From: Vulcanimicrobiota bacterium
GTDB taxonomy: Bacteria; Pseudomonadota; Gammaproteobacteria; Xanthomonadales; Rhodanobacteraceae
DNA: 33,427 nucleotides
NCBI GenBank assembly: GCA_903970555.1
Contig: CAJCJD010000010.1
Location: 1 to 33,427, forward strand
Direction of reading: 5' to 3'
The number at the start of each line of letters is the position of its first letter. Position 1 is the stretch's first letter. The notes under the pieces were generated by a model. The model was given only the letters and a program-made list of their open reading frames with translations. It was not told the origin of the DNA and made no database searches. Shown here piece after piece: positions 8,241 to 15,449 of this stretch. A program made the translations under genes and the position numbers.

Positions 8241-8752
8241 GCCGCCGATCCGGTCACGTTGGTCAGCGAAGCAATGCTTCCACCGGCGGATTGGTAAACG
8301 TCACGTAGATCGTTCATCTGGTTCTCATGCTGGCCATAACCAGCGCCAGGCAGCGAAGCCCATAGATGGCCGATGAGCACAATAGCTGCATCAAAGTTGC
8401 CAGCCAGAATAGATGGCATCGCATGCGCTTCTTGAATCTGGCGAATCGCCATCAGGTCTTGGCTGACCGGGCCGAAGTCCGGCAGCTTTAGCAGCGACTT
8501 GTAGGCAAGCCAGTTTCGGAATAACTCCTGATACCGACCTGCAGCCGTTGAGCTGAAGCGCGCGTTGTACACGTTCGGGTGTGTCGCATAACTGGTAAAA
8601 AGCTGCGGCTTGCTGGGCGTCGAGCCGACGAGGACGTTGTAGCCGTCATCGCTCGTCATCAGTCCGGCAGCGCCGATCTCGCTCCACGCAATCGTGTCGA
8701 GAAGCGCGCAGACGTTCTGTCCGCCCGCTTGGTCGGGTGTGATACGTGGCAT
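8237..8752 (-). CDS. Endolysin, lambda R-like lytic transglycosylase
   Basis: 171 residues resembling the lambda R endolysin (GH104-type lytic transglycosylase), which cuts the glycan strands of peptidoglycan. The catalytic Glu is at residue 25 in AWSE. The family blocks GYNVLVG, FTSYATHPNVYN, STAAGRYQ and LWASLPGAGYGQ follow in the right order. There is no signal peptide, so release needs a holin, consistent with the adjacent genes. It is the first gene of the lysis-packaging-head block and has a long non-coding region upstream. Confidence 0.92.
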   Translation of the reverse strand: MPRITPDQAGGQNVCALLDTIAWSEIGAAGLMTSDDGYNVLVGSTPSKPQLFTSYATHPNVYNARFSSTAAGRYQELFRNWLAYKSLLKLPDFGPVSQDLMAIRQIQEAHAMPSILAGNFDAAIVLIGHLWASLPGAGYGQHENQMNDLRDVYQSAGGSIASLTNVTGSAA

Positions 8753-9185
8753 AAAGTTTTCCAGCCCGAACCAGCTATCGGCTGACTCAGGGTTGCTTGT
8801 TGAGCGATCAGGTAACGATGCGCGCTGGCGTCAGCGACGACGGGATCTATGGCGCGGTGGCCGGTGCTGGAAAGTGGTTTGCTGCTGCCAGGTGCTTCTG
8901 GATGAGCGACGCTCAGGACTTCACTGGCATGGCGCGGCGGAGCAAACAGCAAATACGACGAAGCCCCGCCGTTTCGGGCAGGGCTTCTGGTTTAGCGTGG
9001 TGGTCGGTGCTGATCTCCGACGCAGTATTTCTGCCACGATCAATGCATCACAGCATGTTCTTAGCAGGCCGAGGCCAACTTCAACTGATTATCTGCATAT
9101 GTTTTCGTAACTACCGAATGGCTCTTCGGCATGTCAGCACGGCTCGCGCGTCGGCCCATGCATTCACCACATCTTGATTTTACCA
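8753..9185. other. Non-coding gap upstream of lysis and late genes
   Basis: About 430 nt hold no convincing gene. One open frame on the minus strand (stop at 8659, start at 8952) runs into the endolysin in another frame and has no family resemblance. The gap lies between the end of the early/middle operon (terminator at 9188-9216) and the first late gene, where a late promoter or antiterminator target would be expected. I see no strong promoter. It does contain the hairpin pair at 8961-9021. Confidence 0.6.
8961..9021 (-). other. Hairpin pair resembling the 2162-2217 element
   Basis: On the minus strand a stem GTCGG/CCGAC (arms 9017-9021 and 9003-9007, 9-nt loop containing GATCAGC) is followed by CACCA, a short spacer and a second hairpin (AAGCCC/GGGCTT, 8961-8986). 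The same order, loop core and spacing occur at 2162-2217. Here no poly-T follows the second hairpin, so termination is doubtful. The function is unknown. Confidence 0.45.
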
Positions 9186-9187
9186 AC

Positions 9188-9216
9188 AAAAAAGCCGCGC
9201 TGGTTAGGTGAGGCTT
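9188..9216 (-). terminator. Probable terminator of the early/middle operon
   Basis: On the minus strand a short stem AAGCC/GGCTT (arms 9212-9216 and 9192-9196) closes a 15-nt loop and is followed by a T run (9188-9193, partly overlapping the stem). It lies 90 nt downstream of the last gene of the block, at 9306. The stem is only 5 bp, so strength is uncertain. Confidence 0.5.
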
Positions 9217-9305
9217 CTTGGAATCGGCCGCTTACCGGCACCAATCGACAGCTTAGAGATTAAAACCAAATTTTCCGTTGTCAATAGGGCATGAATGGCT
9301 TCACA

Positions 9306-9785
9306 TCAGCGTTTCGAGATAGGAGCATCTGCAGATGGTGGCTGGAAGGCACCATTTGTAATTGGACCCTCCACAGGAGTGAGGTTGCTTTGTATATTGA
9401 CCAACTTTGAAATGTCGATTGTCTCGTCGGGACTGTATTGATCATCGGTTTCCTCAATCGATTTTTCGAGAAGATCAATCAGTCCGAGAACGTCATTCCG
9501 CTCCCAAACGGCGAAAAGTTGATTTTCTTCGAAGCATCCGTCACGACCGAACATGGTGAAATCAACAGGGAGGCTTTCACCAGTCTCAGCCATCGCAATG
9601 ATTTTTGGGCTTAGCGAATCATTATCGCCAGCATCGATAAATGGTGAACTGATCTCATAGCACCCAAAGTCCTCCCGCATAGTATCGCCCTTGACGTACA
9701 GTCCATTGAAAAAATGAGTCTCATACAATGAGTACACCGTTCCTGATGCAACCTTTAAAAAATCCTTCCGATTGATGATTTTCAT
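9306..9785 (-). CDS. Phage protein of unknown function
   Basis: A 159-residue acidic protein beginning MKIINRKDFLKVASGTVYSL. This opening is common among small phage proteins of unknown role. The middle carries an FEENQLFAVWERNDVLGLIDLLEKSI segment, probably two helices. The C-terminal 40 residues look disordered. No membrane segment or catalytic motif is seen. It is the last gene of the early/middle block and overlaps the preceding gene by 4 nt. Base composition is more AT-rich than its neighbours. Confidence 0.7.
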   Translation of the reverse strand: MKIINRKDFLKVASGTVYSLYETHFFNGLYVKGDTMREDFGCYEISSPFIDAGDNDSLSPKIIAMAETGESLPVDFTMFGRDGCFEENQLFAVWERNDVLGLIDLLEKSIEETDDQYSPDETIDISKLVNIQSNLTPVEGPITNGAFQPPSADAPISKR

Positions 9786-10333
9786 GCAGCTCTAGCCTCC
9801 TTCCGATGCGCGCGCTCAGCGCGCTCGATTGTGCTCTCAGCGGCCATCCACAGCCAGCCTATTCCAATATTCCGCAATTCTTCCCAGCTCATGGGAAGGC
9901 GGCTTGGCAAACGTGATTGCTGCTTCCCAAACGCCACCATCTCATAGCAGTGCTGGGCGAGGATGTTGCGATAGTTGGCCGCCTTCTTGCCTTTCGGGCC
10001 GGTGTCGGACAGCAGCTTGGATGCCAGCCATGTCACGACCCTCTCGCGCTGATCAGGAACCGCCGTAGCGATCGTGTAGGCCATCTCCGGTCCGATGTCT
10101 CGCGGATCAGGAACGTAAACGATCTTGCCGGCGATCTCCTTCGGCATCCGACGACGACCCATCATCAGCGCCAGGATCAGCCCGTTCTCGGTCGTCATCA
10201 TCCTCGAGCTGTAAGGCGATCCACCTGCACCGCCAGGCTCGCGAAAAGTCGTCTGTCCGCCAAGCCTGCCCATCCGTTCAAGGAATCCCGGCCGGTCGCC
10301 GTGGTTGAATATCTCGTTGCTTACGTTTGCCAT
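9782..10333 (-). CDS. Phage protein of unknown function
   Basis: A 183-residue basic protein. Residues 55-75 include MMGRRRMPKEIAGKIVYVPDP; the C-terminal half is helical, with conserved-looking Trp residues (WEELRNIGIGWLWMAAESTIERAERAHRKEARAA). It sits at the promoter-distal end of the early/middle block, near the place where lambda-like phages carry a late regulator. No Q or other antiterminator motif was recognised, so this is only a positional hint. Confidence 0.7.
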   Translation of the reverse strand: MANVSNEIFNHGDRPGFLERMGRLGGQTTFREPGGAGGSPYSSRMMTTENGLILALMMGRRRMPKEIAGKIVYVPDPRDIGPEMAYTIATAVPDQRERVVTWLASKLLSDTGPKGKKAANYRNILAQHCYEMVAFGKQQSRLPSRLPMSWEELRNIGIGWLWMAAESTIERAERAHRKEARAA

Positions 10334-10518
10334 GGATTTCCCCTGATGGATTCAAGCAACTCGCGGATTTCCGGTACATCGCCCCACTTTTTCCCAATCC
10401 ATGGGCTTGTTTCACGTTTTTGGAGCTGGTGTATCTGGCATTTTCGCTCGGGTTCGGAAAGGACGTCGGCCGAGTGACACGCATGCCTCGGGTTCGGGGA
10501 TTTGTGGAGGCGGATCAT
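10321..10518 (-). CDS. Small phage protein of unknown function
   Basis: 65 residues starting MIRLHKSPNPRHACHSADVL. The ATG at 10518 follows GGAGAAGCC, a strong ribosome site, and overlaps the upstream stop by 4 nt, so it is chosen over the ATG at 10530. The C-terminus (WGDVPEIRELLESIRGNPWQ) looks helical. It overlaps the next gene by 13 nt. Not recognised. Confidence 0.6.
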   Translation of the reverse strand: MIRLHKSPNPRHACHSADVLSEPERKCQIHQLQKRETSPWIGKKWGDVPEIRELLESIRGNPWQT

Positions 10519-10676
10519 GGCTTCTCCCACCGATCACACAAATGCCACTCCCCCGCAAACCAGTAGCCCTTGCCAGCGAGGCACTCGCCCATCGCCGCAG
10601 CTGGGTTATTCGCGTCGGGCTTGAAGTGCGCGCAGGTTGCGCATTGGACGCTGCCGATGGGGCGGAAATGGGTCAT
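10515..10676 (-). CDS. Short Cys-rich probable zinc-binding protein
   Basis: 53 residues. Its reality is supported by exact 4-nt overlaps at both ends (10673-10676 and 10515-10518). It has a CxxC at residues 12-15 (QCATCAHF), a Cys at 32 (GECLAG) and a Cys at 47 (HLCDRW), a spacing that could bind one zinc ion. Trp and Gly are frequent (GYWFAGEWHLCDRW). The role is unknown; such small zinc proteins are common between phage replication genes. Confidence 0.7.
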   Translation of the reverse strand: MTHFRPIGSVQCATCAHFKPDANNPAAAMGECLAGKGYWFAGEWHLCDRWEKP

Positions 10677-11140
10677 GGTTCGTTACCAAACCGCGCGATC
10701 ATCGCCGCATCTGCCAGCGCCTGCCCTTCACCCTTCTTGCCTAACGCATCCCATCGCGGCCAAAGCTGGATAGCGCGAGACCGGCAGGCGTCTTTCTCTG
10801 ACCCGATCAATCCGGCGCGGCCTTTCCACTTCTGCGGCGTCACCAAGGTGTACGGGATCATCAGGGCGGCGATTACACCCTCCACCGCACCGCAGGCATG
10901 ACCGAAGGTGAAAACGGACGACACGCCCTGCCCCGGCATGCTGTGAACCTGTTCGATGAAAGCCTCGCCTGCGTCGTACTCGGCCAGGTAACGTGCCAAG
11001 GCAGCCACATCGACTCGCGACGATTTCCCAACCTTGAGCGTTGGCATGCGTACCCATTCGATGGGCGTCAGGCACTGGCGGCTTTGTAGGATGACGATGC
11101 TGCCGCTGACTCCGGGGTCGATTCCAATCAGGTAACTCAC
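10673..11140 (-). CDS. RuvC-like Holliday junction resolvase
   Basis: 155 residues of the RuvC/RNase H-like fold, which would cut four-way junctions during phage recombination and before packaging. The first metal-binding Asp is residue 8 (IGIDPGVSGS), the second acidic residue is Glu 63 (FIEQV) and the last Asp is at 144 (LADAAMIA). The start is taken as GTG at 11140, whose GTGA overlaps the upstream stop. The open frame extends upstream, but only through the previous gene. It acts with the recombination genes on the plus strand. Confidence 0.82.
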   Translation of the reverse strand: MSYLIGIDPGVSGSIVILQSRQCLTPIEWVRMPTLKVGKSSRVDVAALARYLAEYDAGEAFIEQVHSMPGQGVSSVFTFGHACGAVEGVIAALMIPYTLVTPQKWKGRAGLIGSEKDACRSRAIQLWPRWDALGKKGEGQALADAAMIARFGNEP

Positions 11141-11400
11141 GCATCTGCCTCGCAATTCTTCTCTCGCGTCAGCGATGCGGGTTCGGCGGGTGGGTTGATG
11201 GGTGCTAGTTGATAATCCATGACCGATTCGTGGTCGGTACAAACGTAGTCAGCGCACTCCTTGAATCTCCAATGGCTACCATCTAGATAAATGACTTTCC
11301 CAACGGGAAATGGTCCAACCAAAGCGATCTCAACAATCGCCCCAATATTTTTAGGCCCAGCAACCACCACTCTCGCCAAGTCTCCAGCCTTGAACCTCAT
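11137..11400 (-). CDS. Phage protein of unknown function, SH3/KOW-like start
   Basis: 87 residues opening MRFKAGDLARVVVAGPKNIGAIVEI, a pattern of small beta-barrel (KOW or SH3-like) domains. It is followed by a KVIYLDGSHWRFKECADYVC segment. The C-terminal 25 residues look disordered. It follows the upstream gene by 2 nt and overlaps the RuvC-like gene by 4 nt. No specific role can be given. Confidence 0.65.
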   Translation of the reverse strand: MRFKAGDLARVVVAGPKNIGAIVEIALVGPFPVGKVIYLDGSHWRFKECADYVCTDHESVMDYQLAPINPPAEPASLTREKNCEADA

Positions 11401-11402
11401 AC

Positions 11403-11636
11403 CTAACTCCCCGCGCGCGCAGGCGCGATGATTACGGGATTGGCGCTATACAGATAAACGATCCGGCTCGTCTTAACATCTTTCCTACCCTTACGATTGA
11501 TCACGTCACGCCGGACCATGCGAGCCAAGGCGACGCGAACCTTTTCGCTATGCATGCCAAGCCCCGAAGAAATGTCGTGCGCCGTCATCGGCTGACGCTG
11601 CAGCGCGATGAGGATGGTTTTCTGGGTGGTGTTCAT
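11403..11636 (-). CDS. Winged-helix DNA-binding protein
   Basis: 77 residues with a winged helix-turn-helix layout: helix 1 (QKTILIALQRQP), helix 2 (AHDISSGLGM), recognition helix (SEKVRVALARMVRRDV) and a beta-hairpin wing (INRKGRKDVKTSRIVYLYS). This is a small MarR/PadR-like fold without an effector domain, suggesting a phage regulator. It shares one base with the stop of the upstream gene. Confidence 0.7.
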   Translation of the reverse strand: MNTTQKTILIALQRQPMTAHDISSGLGMHSEKVRVALARMVRRDVINRKGRKDVKTSRIVYLYSANPVIIAPARAGS

Positions 11637-12016
11637 CAGTAGATTCCCCCGCAGGCAACGCCCTCGTATTCAGCTGCGCGAATGTCATCAATGATCGATT
11701 TGGACTCAGCGCGATAATCGAAGTCGTATTCCCACGCTTTCCCATAAGGTATTTCTCTGGTTTCTTGGCAGAAGGCAGCATTGATGCATGCAGGACAGTT
11801 CTCGGCATGTTTACGCAATGCCGCCAATCCTTCGGCAAGGAAAATATCCATCAGCTCAGAAATTGGTTTTTGCTCAATCTGCATTGACTCGCAGAACGTG
11901 CAAACGCGCGCCGGGTTGTAGAAACAAATCGACTCATGCTTAGCCATGGCAGCCTTTGATCCGCCAGACTTCTTGCAGTGATCGCAGTAATAGCGCCACA
12001 CCTGCTTAGTTTTCAT
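11636..12016 (-). CDS. Zinc-finger-like phage protein of unknown function
   Basis: 126 residues. The N-terminal half has Cys pairs that suggest zinc binding: YYCDHCKKSGG with a following HESIC resembles a C2H2-type finger, then CTFCES and CPACINAAFC. The rest is acidic and ends AEYEGVACGGIY. It may bind DNA or RNA; no family was recognised. It has a 4-nt overlap with the DUF1364 gene upstream and a 1-nt overlap with the winged-helix gene downstream. Confidence 0.65.
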   Translation of the reverse strand: MKTKQVWRYYCDHCKKSGGSKAAMAKHESICFYNPARVCTFCESMQIEQKPISELMDIFLAEGLAALRKHAENCPACINAAFCQETREIPYGKAWEYDFDYRAESKSIIDDIRAAEYEGVACGGIY

Positions 12017-12291
12017 CGCGACATCTCCACTTGAGTCCTGAAAACGCCTTCAGCCAGAGCCAGCCGTAACTGGTCGCGCGTGTATTCCGATTTCTCTGCA
12101 CCATCGACTTTCTGGTGGCATGGGAAGCAACACCAGGCACCGAGTGCGTCTGGCGACTTGTAACCGCGGCCTGAGATGCCTGCGAGGCTGTAGTGCGCAA
12201 GCACAGTGGTTTCGCCGCCGCCGTCGCATCCCGGCAACCTAACCATGCACGGCTGGCCTCTTGCGGCTTTGCGGGATGGCGTGGATTTCAT
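12013..12291 (-). CDS. DUF1364 family putative nuclease
   Basis: 92 residues matching DUF1364 of lambdoid phages. The opening RKAARGQPCMVRLPGCDGGGETTVLAHYS and the later CCFPCHQKVDG follow the family pattern, with conserved Cys and His residues like a minimal HNH/His-Me zinc nuclease. It has 4-nt overlaps at both ends. Its role is probably in DNA processing alongside the resolvase, but no activity has been firmly assigned to the family as far as I know. Confidence 0.8.
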   Translation of the reverse strand: MKSTPSRKAARGQPCMVRLPGCDGGGETTVLAHYSLAGISGRGYKSPDALGAWCCFPCHQKVDGAEKSEYTRDQLRLALAEGVFRTQVEMSR

Positions 12292-12491
12292 GCCGCGATC
12301 CTCTCAAAAAGAGTCGCACTGCCCCGCTTCGCCTTTGCCCATCCGTGGCGCCGAGTGATGCCTTTTTCGCAGAGCTGCGAAAGCACCTTGAGGGCGTACT
12401 GGTATTCCGTTCCGACAGCCTCTGCGGCTTGGCGTGCGGTAAGCGGACCCGCTTGCAGGGCTTCCATGATGTCGTCGCGTAGCGGAGTCAT
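12288..12491 (-). CDS. Small winged-helix DNA-binding protein
   Basis: 67 residues: LRDDIMEALQAG, then ARQAAEAVGTEYQYALKVLSQLCEKG as the helix-turn-helix, then a basic wing (ITRRHGWAKAKRGSATLFE). It resembles the protein at 11403-11636 in plan but not in sequence. Translationally coupled on both sides. Probably a minor regulator. Confidence 0.68.
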   Translation of the reverse strand: MTPLRDDIMEALQAGPLTARQAAEAVGTEYQYALKVLSQLCEKGITRRHGWAKAKRGSATLFERIAA

Positions 12492-12883
12492 GCATCCACC
12501 TCCGTATACGGCGTCACCGGCTCGATCTTGAGCTTCTCGGCGAGTTCGGCGATCGTGCGCATGCCGACTTCGCGCGACTGTGGACCTTCGATCGCCTTGG
12601 CGGACTGCGGCGATTCAATGCGCGGCATCGCCTCCAGAAAGTCCACCGGCGCCGGCCAGCGTCGAATCCGGTTGGCCAGGGTGCGGAACGCCTGCCGGAA
12701 TCGTTCGGCATCGCGCGCCTCGTCAAACACTCTGCCGTGGGTGATCGTCTCTACCCACATCAGCAGCGTGGCGCCAGCAAGGTCAGCGGATGGCGGACTG
12801 TCGAGGCTGAGTGAAACCAATTTCTGCAAGCCGTTCCGAATCTCGCGAATCAGCCAGTCGTGATGCATTTCGTTGTGTGGCAT
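12488..12883 (-). CDS. Phage protein of unknown function
   Basis: 131 residues. The segment RFRQAFRTLANRIRRWPAPVDFLEAMPRI is typical of small phage proteins encoded just after the replication initiator in beta- and gammaproteobacterial phages. It overlaps the end of the DUF1376 gene by 101 nt in another frame, if the ATG at 12883 is the start; the ATG at 12868 is an alternative. It may act with the replication protein, but this is only position. Confidence 0.65.
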   Translation of the reverse strand: MPHNEMHHDWLIREIRNGLQKLVSLSLDSPPSADLAGATLLMWVETITHGRVFDEARDAERFRQAFRTLANRIRRWPAPVDFLEAMPRIESPQSAKAIEGPQSREVGMRTIAELAEKLKIEPVTPYTEVDA

Positions 12884-13625
12884 GTTCTGCGGCCTCGTTC
12901 ATGGCGTTGATTGATTGGAGCTGACGGCTTGCGGGCGGCTGGTTTTGCGATGGGCCGGCTCGCGCCTTGGCGTTGGACGCGGCGGTCAGAATCCACGGCA
13001 CCGGCTCCGAGACATCCTCGGCTTCAGCTCGGGCGAGGATTGCACCGGCCTCAACGTCGCCAGCGGACTTGCGCACCTTGCCGAGCAGGCTTCGTGCTGC
13101 TGGCTCGGGGATGCCTTTGCGGCGAAGGAAGGCAAGACCTGAACCCCAGATCGGATCGACCAACGGCGACCCGTCGCCCGGCGAAGCCGGAAGCTCTTGC
13201 TCTTTATTGGAGTCTGGAGTCTGGCTAGGTTGACGTTTCGTGCACGAATCGTTGGACGTTTCGTAGCACGCTTCGTGCTCATTTCGTGCTGCTTTTGCTT
13301 CACGCTTTTTAGCTTCACGTTCTTCAGCGATGCGACGGTTAACTTCAGCTTGAGCGTTCGCCTTTTCCATTTCTTCAGCTGCACGCTTGTGCGTGTAACC
13401 ATCAGATGTACGGATAAATAGCTCGCTCAAGACTGAGTCGACGTTGTCACGCTCACTCTTATTCCTAGCTCGACCAATGAGGTAGAGCTTGTCCAAAGCG
13501 AGCGGAAGCGGCTTCTCATTGGCATAGTGCCAATCAAGCAAAAGGTCATATGCGCCCATCTGTCCCTGCGAAAGATCGCTACAGGACTTGGCAATGTCTC
13601 CGAGATGGCGCTTATAAAAGTTCAC
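12783..13625 (-). CDS. DUF1376 protein, probable phage replication protein
   Basis: 280 residues. The N-terminal 90 match DUF1376 (MNFYKRHLGDIAKSCSDLS, then GAYDLLLDWHYANEKPLP), which is found in phage replication/primosome-type proteins and has a winged-helix fold. A highly charged coiled stretch at about 100-130 (EEMEKANAQAEVNRRIAEEREAKKREAKAARNEHE) is the linker. The C-terminal part (about 150-215) is helical and may contact a helicase. No helicase gene is seen nearby, so host helicase loading is plausible. It overlaps both neighbouring genes. Confidence 0.78.
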   Translation of the reverse strand: MNFYKRHLGDIAKSCSDLSQGQMGAYDLLLDWHYANEKPLPLALDKLYLIGRARNKSERDNVDSVLSELFIRTSDGYTHKRAAEEMEKANAQAEVNRRIAEEREAKKREAKAARNEHEACYETSNDSCTKRQPSQTPDSNKEQELPASPGDGSPLVDPIWGSGLAFLRRKGIPEPAARSLLGKVRKSAGDVEAGAILARAEAEDVSEPVPWILTAASNAKARAGPSQNQPPASRQLQSINAMNEAAEHATQRNASRLADSRDSERLAEIGFTQPRQSAIR

Positions 13626-13993
13626 TCGTCGGCCTCTTGAAAGCCGTGCTCAAGGCGATGTGCGGCCCAGTCAAATTGTTCGCTGCCTTTACTTGAATTG
13701 CATTCGCGACAAAGCGGCTGAAGGTTAGTTATGTGATCAGATCCGCCCATGTAAATCGGCTTAACATGGTCCTTGCACGGTCGAGGTAGCGGACGACAAC
13801 CGCAAAGAGAGCAGCGCCCGTCTAAAAGATCTAGAAGCTCATTCCACTCTTCTGCTGTGTGGGTTCCACGAGCTTTTGCTTCAGCCATTCGCTGCTTTCT
13901 GATTTCGGCGTGGATGCGCCTCCGCTTGTAGACAGCCATGCATGGCTTCAGCTTCTCCTTCAAGGCAAGCACCTGCGGAGAGTCGTAGTTCAC
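13622..13993 (-). CDS. HNH endonuclease
   Basis: 123 residues with a complete HNH motif: CSLCG, then CKDHVKPIYMGGSDHITNLQPLCRECNSSKG, giving the metal-binding His, the Asn and the two zinc-binding CxxC pairs. The N-terminal half is helical and basic. The start is taken as GTG at 13993, overlapping the upstream stop as GTGA; the ATG at 14023 lies within the upstream gene. It is embedded among replication genes, so it may be a free-standing nuclease of the phage or a homing-type insertion. Confidence 0.85.
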   Translation of the reverse strand: MNYDSPQVLALKEKLKPCMAVYKRRRIHAEIRKQRMAEAKARGTHTAEEWNELLDLLDGRCSLCGCRPLPRPCKDHVKPIYMGGSDHITNLQPLCRECNSSKGSEQFDWAAHRLEHGFQEADE

Positions 13994-14346
13994 GCAGCCT
14001 CCCCATAAACCAGCGACTGCCACAGCGGAGTCGGGCTCAGATGCCTGCGCTGGCTAATACCGTAGCCAGCCTTGCGGATGACGCCATTGCGGGCCGCGCG
14101 CTGGAACGGCGCCCCCCAGGCTCGGGAGTCAGCCGGCGACACCAAGCCGACGCGCTCAGCGGCTGCTGTGCACTCTTCGGAGATGAACTGCCGGTGGCTG
14201 CGCGCGTAGGAATAGATGAAGGCCTCGGCGCGCTGGCCGAAGGTGTCATCGACGCGCTGCGCATGGTCGAATGCCTGAGACATACCTGCGTCACGATCGG
14301 CGCGCGCGGCAGCGAAATCGATAGTTGATTGCTCAAACATCATCAC
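13990..14346 (-). CDS. Phage protein of unknown function, probable winged helix
   Basis: 118 residues starting MMMFEQSTIDFAAARADRDAGMSQAFDHA. The later part (FISEECTAAAERVG..DSRAWGAPFQRAARNGVIRKAGYG) has the plan of a winged-helix domain. Similar proteins are frequent among phage replication genes. The three consecutive Met codons leave the exact start open. It overlaps the upstream gene by 14 nt at most. Confidence 0.7.
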   Translation of the reverse strand: MMMFEQSTIDFAAARADRDAGMSQAFDHAQRVDDTFGQRAEAFIYSYARSHRQFISEECTAAAERVGLVSPADSRAWGAPFQRAARNGVIRKAGYGISQRRHLSPTPLWQSLVYGEAA

Positions 14347-14482
14347 TCTCCCGCATCACACACTGAGGACTAAGGCCGGATTCCTTGGCGACTTGGCGAG
14401 CTTCTTCGCGGGTGCGAAACCAGATGGCGGGGTTATCCTGCTCATCTACGATTAACCAGCCGGGGATGGGTGGGCTTTTCAT
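14333..14482 (-). CDS. Small phage protein of unknown function
   Basis: 49 residues starting MKSPPIPGWLIVDEQDNPAIWFRTREEARQVA. The start at 14482 overlaps the Dam stop by 4 nt; the upstream ATG at 14539 lies in the Dam gene and is not used. The shape, a short beta segment followed by REEAR.VA, resembles small single-domain phage proteins of unknown role. Confidence 0.65.
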   Translation of the reverse strand: MKSPPIPGWLIVDEQDNPAIWFRTREEARQVAKESGLSPQCVMRESDDV

Positions 14483-15309
14483 GCGATCAGCCTCTGTTGC
14501 GACTGCCCTGCCATCGCCGACTTGTTTAGCCACAGGCACTCGACACGATCGCGCGCGCCATCAGCATGTGCCGCGCGATCAATGCGAAGCCAGTCCTGAT
14601 AGAGGTCGTTGTAGAGATCGCATGGGTAGCCAGAAAGAACGACGGCGCCCTTGAGCTTTCGTAGACCATCAGCCAATGCGACATGCTGCTGATCGTCCAT
14701 TTCGTGCTTGTAGGACTTCCGCTTCAGGTCGTGATTGACCTTTGTTGAGCGCGTCGAATGCACGTAGGGCGGGTCAACGTAGTGCAGCGTTTCTTCACTG
14801 TCTTGGTGAAGCATCACTGCCATGGCGTCGCGCTGTTCAATCACTACGCCGCGTAGCCGAGCAACAATCTCTTCCACCGCATCGGCATAGTTCGCCCAGT
14901 CGTGTGCCGGCGTAGTACCTGAGCGGTTGCTATTGGCACGAAAGCTGGAAAGCTCACCGCACGCTGCCGCACTACCGAATCCCTGAAAGCTGCGCAGAAT
15001 GGTGCGGCGCGCCTGCTCCAGCGGGTCATCAGATGCCACGTATGAAGCAGCGAACTCGGCACGGCTGAATGGGGTTAGGCGAATGGCTTCGCGCAAATCT
15101 GAACCCCGGTCGCGCATCATTCGGAACACGTTGACTATTTCGCCGTCCAAGTCGTTATAGACCTCGGCGTAACTGCGTGGCTTGCGCAGCAGCACGGATC
15201 CGCCGCCGCCGAATGGCTCGACATAAGTCCGGTGTGGCGGAAGGTTGCTGATGATCCAAGGGGCTAGCTTCCACTTGCCGCCGTGGTAACGAACGATCGG
15301 CCTGCTCAT
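14479..15309 (-). CDS. dam: D12-class DNA adenine methyltransferase
   Basis: A 276-residue N6-adenine methyltransferase of the D12/Dam class. It has the N-terminal RYHGGK motif (7-12), the SAM-binding FGGGG (33-37) and the catalytic DPPY (179-182). Target specificity cannot be read from the sequence. A phage Dam usually protects phage DNA from host restriction or alters regulation. The start at 15309 overlaps the upstream small gene by 4 nt. The frame remains open to 15474, but that part lies in other genes. Confidence 0.92.
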   Translation of the reverse strand: MSRPIVRYHGGKWKLAPWIISNLPPHRTYVEPFGGGGSVLLRKPRSYAEVYNDLDGEIVNVFRMMRDRGSDLREAIRLTPFSRAEFAASYVASDDPLEQARRTILRSFQGFGSAAACGELSSFRANSNRSGTTPAHDWANYADAVEEIVARLRGVVIEQRDAMAVMLHQDSEETLHYVDPPYVHSTRSTKVNHDLKRKSYKHEMDDQQHVALADGLRKLKGAVVLSGYPCDLYNDLYQDWLRIDRAAHADGARDRVECLWLNKSAMAGQSQQRLIA

Positions 15310-15449
15310 GACCAAAACGCCCGATACCGCCCAGCACTCCCGGTCACGAAATACCGAACCGCCAGGTAGAGGCTGAACTTCTTGCTGCGGCCGTAGTAGC
15401 GGCCAGCCATATAGGCGCCGTGGGCGCGGAAGTAGCGGGAGGTGGTCAT
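15306..15449 (-). CDS. Short basic aromatic-rich protein
   Basis: 47 residues rich in Tyr, Arg and Phe (SRYFRAHGAYMAGRYYGRS, later YLAVRYF and GRYRAFW). It is supported by perfect 4-nt overlaps with the CII-position gene upstream (15446-15449) and Dam downstream (15306-15309). No membrane helix is clear. It may bind nucleic acid. Not recognised. Confidence 0.62.
   Translation of the reverse strand: MTTSRYFRAHGAYMAGRYYGRSKKFSLYLAVRYFVTGSAGRYRAFWS

Noticed and set aside
8659..8952. A 97-codon minus-strand open frame overlapping the endolysin start
   Set aside because: It runs 94 nt into the endolysin in another frame, has no recognised motif, and its Pro/Ser/Arg-rich composition looks non-coding.
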